NCBI GenBank assembly: GCA_019421315.1
Contig: JAHZFN010000040.1
Span: forward strand, 1-8,951
Source of the DNA: Peptococcaceae bacterium
Lineage (GTDB): Bacteria; Bacillota; Dehalobacteriia; UBA4068; UBA4997
Direction of reading: 5' to 3'
Length of the DNA: 8,951 nucleotides
In this document: one piece after another, positions 1-4,040 of the stretch
Layout: each line of letters opens with the position of its first letter
How positions within the stretch are numbered: the stretch's first letter is position 1
The notes under the pieces: generated by a model
Database searches by the model: none
What the model was told of the DNA's origin: nothing
Seen by the model: the letters and a program-made list of their open reading frames with translations, nothing else
Made by a program: the position numbers and the translations under genes

Positions 1-2
1 CT

Positions 3-50
3 GCGGATTTTGGCAAAGAAATTAAAGTGGACAGACGAACAAAAAGTTAG
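3..50 (+). CDS. Possible 3' end of an upstream gene (partial)
   Basis: The left edge cuts a gene. One frame reads ADFGKEIKVDRRTKS and stops at TAG 48-50. A second frame (from base 1) is also open and reads LRILAKKLKWTDEQKVSCLS before TAG at 61-63. I prefer the first because its stop leaves the ribosome binding site of the next gene free, but the tail is too short to identify a family or to be sure of the frame. No function is proposed. Confidence 0.35.
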   Translation, partial: ADFGKEIKVDRRTKS

Positions 51-61
51 TTGTTTGAGTT

Positions 62-67
62 AGGAGG
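62..67 (+). promoter_or_regulatory. Ribosome binding site for the small membrane protein
   Basis: A consensus AGGAGG lies nine bases before the ATG at 77. It fixes that start and supports the small gene as genuinely translated. Confidence 0.8.
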
Positions 68-76
68 ACAAGCAAA

Positions 77-292
77 ATGGTAAGAATTGAAGACAACGAA
101 GTCTTGGAGCTTAAGGAAGTGCCCTGTGCGGATTGGCTTGAAAAAGCACAGCCCAAAATCAAGAAGAAAAAACGCCGCTTTAACTGGGCGAAGTTCGACG
201 GCTTTTTGGACAGTCTGGTAACAGTAACGCTGTTTGTCGGCGTGGTTTTTTCGGTGGCTATGTGGGTTTGGTATCTGGTTGAGGTGGCGTAA
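77..292 (+). CDS. Small single-pass membrane protein, unknown function
   Basis: A 71-residue protein with an acidic N-terminus (residues 5-14), a strongly basic patch (K27 to R34, with KKKKRR in the middle) and one hydrophobic segment at about residues 46-67, rich in V, F, L and W. The basic patch directly before the segment suggests, by the positive-inside rule, that the N-terminus stays in the cytoplasm and only a few residues lie outside. There is no lipobox or cleavable signal. It is preceded by a consensus AGGAGG, and its stop codon touches the start of the first Cys-repeat gene (TAAATG), so the two are probably translationally coupled. Residues 22-29 (EKAQPKIK) recur almost unchanged in the protein encoded at 1949-2284. 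I do not recognise the family. A holin-like role is conceivable from size alone, but this early-gene context does not favour it. Confidence 0.75.
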   Translation: MVRIEDNEVLELKEVPCADWLEKAQPKIKKKKRRFNWAKFDGFLDSLVTVTLFVGVVFSVAMWVWYLVEVA

Positions 293-295
293 ATG
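283..295 (+). promoter_or_regulatory. Translation start module GGTGGCGTAAATG, copy 1
   Basis: First of three identical 13-base modules, each ending in the ATG of a gene (293, 978, 1476). GGTGG serves as the Shine-Dalgarno-like element. In this copy the module also encodes the last residues and the TAA stop of the membrane protein, which suggests this is the ancestral context and the later copies arose by duplication. Confidence 0.65.
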
Positions 296-961
296 AAACA
301 AATCAACGGATATTGGGTAGATGAAAACAATAACAGATGGGGTATTGAACTTTATACAGAAGAACAGGCGGAAAAAAATAGTAAAAGTCTTGTTGACTGC
401 TGCAACTGCATTGACTGCTACAACTGCATTGACTGCTACAACTGCGACAACTGCTGCGACTGCCGCTACTGCATCAACTGCCGCAACTGCCAAAACTGCG
501 AGAACTGCCGCAACTGCTACAGCTGCATCAACTGCCGCAACTGCCAAAACTGCGAGAACTGCCGCAACTGTCGCAACTGCTGCGACTGCAACGACTGCCG
601 CTACTGCATCAACTGCCGCAACTGCCAAAACTGCGACAACTGCCGCAACTGCTACAGCTGCTACAACTGCCGCAACTGCCAAAACTGCGACTACTGCGAC
701 AACTGCCGCAACTGCCGTAACTATAAATTAAATCCACAAAGATATACAACAAAAAAAATCGGCAGTAGAAACGACCAAACAACATTTTATTACGGCGAAA
801 CAAAAAACGGTATGGAAGTACAAGTTGTTTGTGGCTGTTTTGAAGGTAACTTAGAAGATTTTGAAAAAGCTGTTTTAGAAACACATAAAGACAATAATTT
901 GTACAGGAAACAGTATTTGAAAGAAATTGAAAAAGTTAAAGTTTTGTTTGAATTGGTTTAA
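293..961 (+). CDS. Cys-x-x tripeptide-array protein, long paralogue
   Basis: A 222-residue protein in three parts. Residues 1-35 are a polar domain beginning MKQINGYWVDENNNRW. Residues 36-141 are an unbroken tripeptide array with Cys at every third position, 36 in a row, plus three extra Cys at 37, 55 and 97; the residue before each Cys is mostly Asn, sometimes Asp, Ser or Tyr. Residues 144-222 form a C-terminal domain with the segments KKIGSRNDQTTFYYG and VVCGCF, then a charged helical tail. The array shows higher order: an 18-residue unit (INC RNC QNC ENC RNC YSC) recurs about four times, and residues 57-78 recur 45 residues later. I recall similar C-terminal segments in phage proteins with short tandem repeats but cannot name a family. 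A metal- or thiol-binding rod, or a solenoid with stacked Cys, are both possible. No signal peptide is visible, so it is probably cytoplasmic. Confidence 0.85.
   Translation: MKQINGYWVDENNNRWGIELYTEEQAEKNSKSLVDCCNCIDCYNCIDCYNCDNCCDCRYCINCRNCQNCENCRNCYSCINCRNCQNCENCRNCRNCCDCNDCRYCINCRNCQNCDNCRNCYSCYNCRNCQNCDYCDNCRNCRNYKLNPQRYTTKKIGSRNDQTTFYYGETKNGMEVQVVCGCFEGNLEDFEKAVLETHKDNNLYRKQYLKEIEKVKVLFELV
398..715 (+). repeat. Cys-x-x coding repeat array, 36 units
   Basis: A 318-base array with a 9-base period (NNN-AAC-TGC dominant), encoding Cys at residues 36 to 141 of the long paralogue. The Cys codon is TGC except for one TGT at residue 93, although the conserved C-terminal domain of the same gene uses TGT for both of its Cys. 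A segment starting at 458 is repeated nearly unchanged 135 bases later at 593. Uniform codons and nested periods point to growth by unequal recombination or slippage. Confidence 0.9.
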
Positions 962-967
962 ATTGAG

Positions 968-980
968 GGTGGCGTAAATG
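968..980 (+). promoter_or_regulatory. Translation start module GGTGGCGTAAATG, copy 2
   Basis: Identical to the modules at 283 and 1466 and ending in the ATG of the short paralogue. Here it lies outside any coding sequence, because the preceding gene stops at 961, so the internal TAA is vestigial. Confidence 0.65.
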
Positions 981-1448
981 GAACAAATTAACAGATATTG
1001 GGTGGATGAAAACAACAATAGATGGGATATTGAAATTTATACAGAAAAAGAAGCGGAAAAATGTAGTAAAAGTCTTGTGGATTGTTATAACTGCTGCGAC
1101 TGCCGCAACTGCTACAGCTGCCGCAACTGCATCAACTGCCGTAACTGCTACAGCTGCGACAACTGCAATTACTGCAACAACTGCCGCAACTGCCGCTACT
1201 GCCGTAACTATAAATTAAATCCACAAAAATATACAACAAAGAAAATCGGCAGTAGAAACGACCAAACAACATTTTATTACGGCGAAACAAAAAACGGTAT
1301 GGAAGTACAAGTGGTTTGCGGTTGTTTTTGGGGTAACTTAGAAGAGTTTGAAGAAGCTGTTTTAGAAACACATAAAGACAATGATTTGTACAGGAAACAG
1401 TATTTGAAAGAGATTGAAAAGGTTAAGATTTTGTTTGATTTAGTTTGA
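978..1448 (+). CDS. Cys-x-x tripeptide-array protein, short paralogue
   Basis: A 156-residue tandem paralogue of the preceding gene. The N-terminal domain (residues 1-35, MEQINRYWVDENNNRW) and C-terminal domain (from about 78, with KKIGSRNDQTTFYYG and VVCGCF) are almost identical to the neighbour at both DNA and protein level. The array is shorter: Cys at every third residue from 36 to 75, 14 in a row, plus an extra Cys40. The length difference, 66 residues, equals exactly 22 triplets, so the two proteins differ in array length with flanks of constant size. C29 is an additional Cys absent from the long copy. Strong DNA identity in the 3' half indicates a recent duplication or ongoing gene conversion. 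Function unknown. The two might form hetero-assemblies of different length, or be one gene caught duplicating. Confidence 0.85.
   Translation: MEQINRYWVDENNNRWDIEIYTEKEAEKCSKSLVDCYNCCDCRNCYSCRNCINCRNCYSCDNCNYCNNCRNCRYCRNYKLNPQKYTTKKIGSRNDQTTFYYGETKNGMEVQVVCGCFWGNLEEFEEAVLETHKDNDLYRKQYLKEIEKVKILFDLV
1083..1202 (+). repeat. Cys-x-x coding repeat array, 14 units
   Basis: The 120-base counterpart of the array at 398-715. The first Cys codon is TGT and the rest are TGC. It lacks the 135-base higher-order duplication and the Gln/Glu-containing units (QNC ENC) of the long copy, so it may represent an earlier or contracted state. Confidence 0.88.
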
Positions 1449-1461
1449 ATTTAGTTTGAAT
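1440..1461 (+). repeat. 11-base tandem duplication at the 3' end of the short paralogue
   Basis: TTAGTTTGAAT occurs twice back to back (1440-1450 and 1451-1461). The first copy carries the last codons and TGA stop; the second repeats them outside the gene. It is a small duplication scar in the spacer before the next start module. Confidence 0.7.
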
Positions 1462-1465
1462 TGGG

Positions 1466-1478
1466 GGTGGCGTAAATG
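1466..1478 (+). promoter_or_regulatory. Translation start module GGTGGCGTAAATG, copy 3
   Basis: Third identical copy, ending in the ATG at 1476 of an unrelated helix-turn-helix gene. Its presence here fits a duplication of the unit running from start module to start module, with the third module being the original boundary sequence or its copy. Confidence 0.65.
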
Positions 1479-1715
1479 AGCAGCTACAAAACGCGAATGA
1501 TTAATGGCATGAAGTGCATAAGCGAAGAAGAATTTTGCGAACAGTTTATATGCACAAAATCTGAAATGCGTAGATTTGTATGCCAAGGAATGCCGCATCA
1601 TCAAACCTTGACAGGCGCCAAGCTTTGGTTTGATGTTAAAGAATGTCAGGCATGGTTTCGGGGCGAAAGAAAAGAGCCTTGCTCTGCGGCAACAGAGGAC
1701 AAGGCTCAGGCATAA
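1476..1715 (+). CDS. Excisionase-like winged helix-turn-helix protein
   Basis: A 79-residue protein whose layout matches small phage DNA-binding proteins of the excisionase or Nu1-like type. Residues 14-40 (CISEEEFCEQFICTKSEMRR then FVCQGMP) resemble the helix-turn-helix in which a 'GMP' turn ends the recognition helix. Residues 42-54 (HQTLTGAKLWFDV) resemble the following wing, and KECQAWF a closing helix. The C-terminal 15 residues are polar and probably disordered. It has six Cys, a lot for its size. The likely role is sequence-specific DNA binding, either architectural or regulatory, for the surrounding early genes. The start is fixed by the GGTGG module. Its stop codon lies inside the left arm of the inverted repeat 1708-1741, so its mRNA end and that structure are linked. 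A role in excision cannot be claimed because no integrase is in the window. Confidence 0.7.
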   Translation: MSSYKTRMINGMKCISEEEFCEQFICTKSEMRRFVCQGMPHHQTLTGAKLWFDVKECQAWFRGERKEPCSAATEDKAQA

Positions 1716-1741
1716 ATAATATAGTCAAGTTATTTATGCCT
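1708..1741. repeat. 12-bp perfect inverted repeat overlapping a gene end
   Basis: AGGCATAAATAA (1708-1719) pairs exactly with TTATTTATGCCT (1730-1741) around a 10-base loop. The left arm contains the stop codon of the helix-turn-helix gene. No T-run follows, so it is a poor rho-independent terminator. A TATAAA at 1746-1751 just downstream could be a -10 box, but I see no convincing -35. A dimeric-protein operator or an mRNA 3' structure are the main readings. Confidence 0.7.
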
Positions 1742-1773
1742 TGATTATAAAACATGATTAAGGGGGATGTCAA

Positions 1774-1956
1774 GTGCAAAACGCTATTGAAATTGATTTA
1801 ATCGAATATAGAACACTGCTTGATTGCAGTTCAAGAATTCAAATTATCATGAACATTATTGAAAATTGCTTATATAATTCAAACGGCTTGGCGGAAGAGA
1901 TCTGCGGGGCCATGGGTTGGAGACATTTATTGGGGGGCGATGAAAACAATGAATAG
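1774..1956 (+). CDS. Small phage protein, unknown function
   Basis: A 60-residue protein starting at GTG 1774, chosen because AAGGGGGA lies at 1760-1767 at normal spacing. The N-terminal half (QNAIEIDLIEYRTLLDCSSR) looks like the short amphipathic proteins common in early phage operons, which start with a beta strand followed by a helix containing Y-x-x-L-L. The rest is probably helical (IQIIMNIIENCLY), followed by a Gly-rich tail. It has no membrane segment or catalytic motif. Its last codons overlap the start of the next gene, which implies translational coupling. No function is proposed. Confidence 0.65.
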   Translation: MQNAIEIDLIEYRTLLDCSSRIQIIMNIIENCLYNSNGLAEEICGAMGWRHLLGGDENNE

Positions 1957-2284
1957 CATTATTATTAAACTGGAAGCGGCGGAATTGGTTTCCGCCATCA
2001 AGACACTTGCGGAAAGCCTTGCACATAATCCCATGCAAGTTGAAAAAGCACAGCCCGAAATCAAGGCTGCTGAAGTAAACGTGGAAGAGCCTCCCGCAAG
2101 TGATGAAATTAAGTTTGACGTAACGGATGTTCGCAAAGCCATCAGCGAATACGGCAACAAATACGGCATAGACAAGGCTAAGGCGATTCTGACTAAATTC
2201 GGAGCTGAGAGGGTTTCAGCGCTGCCGCAGGAGCAGTACGAAGCCTTTATCAACGCCGTTGCCGCCGCAAGCACGGAGGTGTAG
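1949..2284 (+). CDS. Phage protein of the type often labelled 'rrp5-like'
   Basis: A 111-residue protein. Residues 1-26 (MNSIIIKLEAAELVSAIKTL onward) form a strand and helix, residues 30-55 are a charged Glu/Pro-rich linker, and residues 56-108 form a helical domain (DVTDVRKAISEYGNKYGIDK, then a segment ending FGAERVSALPQEQYEAF). That last domain resembles one in many Bacillota phage proteins, sometimes annotated 'rRNA biogenesis protein rrp5', a label with no functional support that I know of. Position next to the nuclease and SSB genes suggests an accessory role in replication or recombination. The start is uncertain: ATG 1949 lies 11 bases after a G-run at 1932-1937, while ATG 1940 in the same frame would be only two bases after it. 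Residues 32-39 (EKAQPEIK) repeat, at DNA level too, a stretch of the membrane protein gene at 138-163. Confidence 0.68.
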   Translation: MNSIIIKLEAAELVSAIKTLAESLAHNPMQVEKAQPEIKAAEVNVEEPPASDEIKFDVTDVRKAISEYGNKYGIDKAKAILTKFGAERVSALPQEQYEAFINAVAAASTEV

Positions 2285-2285
2285 T

Positions 2286-3440
2286 ATGACCGCACACGCT
2301 AAACTGAGCGCTTCCGGGGCGAAGAAGTGGATTAACTGCCCGGGAAGCGTACTTTTGGAAGGGCAATGCCCCAACGAAAGCAGCGGCTATGCCACGGAAG
2401 GTACTAACGCCCACGCTTTGGGCGAAGCGAAAATCCGCTTTGCCCTTAAGGAGTTGACAAGGTACAAGTACAACAAAGCCGTCAGCGGTCTTGAAACGGA
2501 TCCGAGTATGGAAGATTACGCAGACGGTTACAGGGATTTTGTAATTGAAAGATACAACGCCGCAAAAGCTGTTTGCGAAGACGCAGTAATCGAGTTGGAA
2601 AAAAGACTGGACTTTTCCGCTTGGGTGCCTGAGGGGTTTGGTACAGGGGACTGTATAATCGCCGCCGACGGTGTTCTGGAAATCATTGACTTGAAATACG
2701 GCAAAGGGGTCAAGGTTGATGCCGAAAGCAATCCGCAGTTAAGGCTTTATGCTTTGGGGGCGTTTAGCAACTATGACTATTTATACGCCATCGACAAAAT
2801 CCGTATGACGATTTATCAGCCGAGAATGGACAATATCAGCAGTGAGGAAATATCTGTAGCCGAGCTGTTGACCTGGGGTGAGGGTATTAAAGGTATCGCC
2901 CAAAAGGCGTATGCGGGCTGTGAGGAATACCACTGCGGGGAGCATTGCGACAGCGCTTTCTGCCGTGCCAGAGCAATCTGCCGAGCCTATGCCGATCGAC
3001 AGCTGGAAATCGCACGGTACGACTTTGCACAGCCCAACAAGCTGAGCCTTGAGGAAATTGCGGATATTATCGACCGCGCCGCAGATTTGGCGAAGTGGGC
3101 GAAGCTTATAGCGGATTATGCCCTGGACAGAGCCGTAAACTTCAACGAAAAATTTCCCGGATATAAGCTGGTTGAGGGCAGAAGTAACCGCAAGTGGAAT
3201 GCAAGCGAAGAAGATATTACATTAAAACTCCTCAGCAAAGGGTGCATTGAGGACAGCTTCCGCCCCAGAAAGCTGCTCACCATTACAGCAATGGAAAAGT
3301 ATTTGGGCAAAAAGGACTTTGCGGCTTGGTGTGGTGAGTTTGTGGTTAAGCCGCCCGGAGCACCGACACTGGTCCCCGAATCGGACAAGCGACCCGAACT
3401 TAACAGCATAGCCAAAACAAAAGAAGATTTTGATATTTAA
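2286..3440 (+). CDS. DUF2800 phage nuclease, Cas4/RecB-like PD-(D/E)XK fold
   Basis: A 384-residue protein matching DUF2800 in length and motifs. The PD-(D/E)XK signature is visible: E38-G-T-N-A-H43, G-T-G-D122, the D135-L-K137 core after a hydrophobic strand (LEIIDLKYGKG), and Q151 in NPQLRLYALGA. Cys18 (NCPGS) near the N-terminus and C221, C226 and C232 near the middle are placed like the four ligands of the Fe-S 'staple' in Cas4 and AddB nucleases; C28, C212 and C217 are also present. The expected activity is metal-dependent DNA exonuclease in phage recombination or end processing. The start at ATG 2286 is chosen because GGAGGT at 2275-2280 precedes it; it lies one base past the stop of the preceding gene. 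An ssDNA-binding protein gene follows, the usual partnership. Residue assignments are motif-based inference. Confidence 0.88.
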   Translation: MTAHAKLSASGAKKWINCPGSVLLEGQCPNESSGYATEGTNAHALGEAKIRFALKELTRYKYNKAVSGLETDPSMEDYADGYRDFVIERYNAAKAVCEDAVIELEKRLDFSAWVPEGFGTGDCIIAADGVLEIIDLKYGKGVKVDAESNPQLRLYALGAFSNYDYLYAIDKIRMTIYQPRMDNISSEEISVAELLTWGEGIKGIAQKAYAGCEEYHCGEHCDSAFCRARAICRAYADRQLEIARYDFAQPNKLSLEEIADIIDRAADLAKWAKLIADYALDRAVNFNEKFPGYKLVEGRSNRKWNASEEDITLKLLSKGCIEDSFRPRKLLTITAMEKYLGKKDFAAWCGEFVVKPPGAPTLVPESDKRPELNSIAKTKEDFDI

Positions 3441-3462
3441 GATATTTAACGGAGGTTTAAAC

Positions 3463-4029
3463 ATGGCGAAGATTAAAAACGATACACAGGTTATTACAAA
3501 CGAGGTAAGATTCAGTTATCTGCACGCTTTTGAGCCGCAGAGTATTAACGGCAGTGAGCCGAAATATTCGGTCAGCCTGATTATTCCCAAAAGCGACACA
3601 TCAACGCTGAAATGCATTAAACAGGCTGTGGAAAATGCCAAAAATGCAGGTGTCGGCAAATTCGGCGGCAAAATTCCCGCCAATCTCAAACTTCCCGTGC
3701 GCGACGGCGATGTTGACAGAGCCGACGATGAAAACTATGCAGGTTGCTATTTCATCAATGCCAACGCCAAAACCAAGCCGGGCTTGATTTACAAAAACGG
3801 TGATGAAATTCTGGATGAAACAGATTTGTACAGCGGCTGTTATGGCTTGGCTTCAATCAGCTTTTATGCCTTTAACAGCAACGGCAACCGAGGTATCGCC
3901 TGCGGACTTAATAATCTGATGAAAACCAAGGACGGCGATCCTCTGGGCGGCGGCAGAGCCAAAGCGGAAGACGATTTTGCGGAATTCCTCGCCGAAGATA
4001 ACGAAGAAAACATGGAAGATTTGTTTTAA
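3463..4029 (+). CDS. DUF2815 / Enc34-type ssDNA-binding protein
   Basis: A 188-residue protein with the features of the family formerly called DUF2815 and now named for the Enc34 phage ssDNA-binding protein. It has an N-terminal strand region (TNEVRFSYLHAFEPQS), a central S-V-S-L-I-I-P-K-S-D-T segment, an R-D-G-D motif, a stretch Y-F-I-N-A-N-A-K-T-K-P-G typical of the OB-fold core, a G-C-Y segment, and an acidic C-terminus (AEDNEENMEDLF). Acidic tails ending in Phe are typical of phage and bacterial SSBs and recruit partner proteins. ATG 3463 is chosen over an upstream ATG because GGAGGT at 3451-3456 sits six bases before it. It probably coats ssDNA for the adjacent polymerase, primase-helicase and nucleases. 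Confidence 0.9.
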   Translation: MAKIKNDTQVITNEVRFSYLHAFEPQSINGSEPKYSVSLIIPKSDTSTLKCIKQAVENAKNAGVGKFGGKIPANLKLPVRDGDVDRADDENYAGCYFINANAKTKPGLIYKNGDEILDETDLYSGCYGLASISFYAFNSNGNRGIACGLNNLMKTKDGDPLGGGRAKAEDDFAEFLAEDNEENMEDLF

Positions 4030-4040
4030 GGTACAAAGCT

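Noticed and set aside
47..682. Long minus-strand Ala/Val-rich reading frame through the Cys array
   Set aside because: It is the complement of the repeat, has no start signal, and all other genes are on the + strand.
398..715. CRISPR array or direct-repeat locus
   Set aside because: The repeats are short-period coding repeats without unique spacers, and the frame is kept throughout.
398..715. Diversity-generating retroelement variable region, suggested by the many AAC codons
   Set aside because: There is no template repeat, reverse transcriptase or accessory gene in the window, and the variation is in unit number rather than adenine-directed substitution.
321..731. Ala/Thr-rich reading frame overlapping the long Cys-array gene, with a similar one at 1006-1218 in the short paralogue
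   Set aside because: Both are shifted readings of the same repeat and of duplicated DNA; their similarity follows from the paralogy. No ribosome binding site precedes them. Kept only as a frameshift possibility in the findings.
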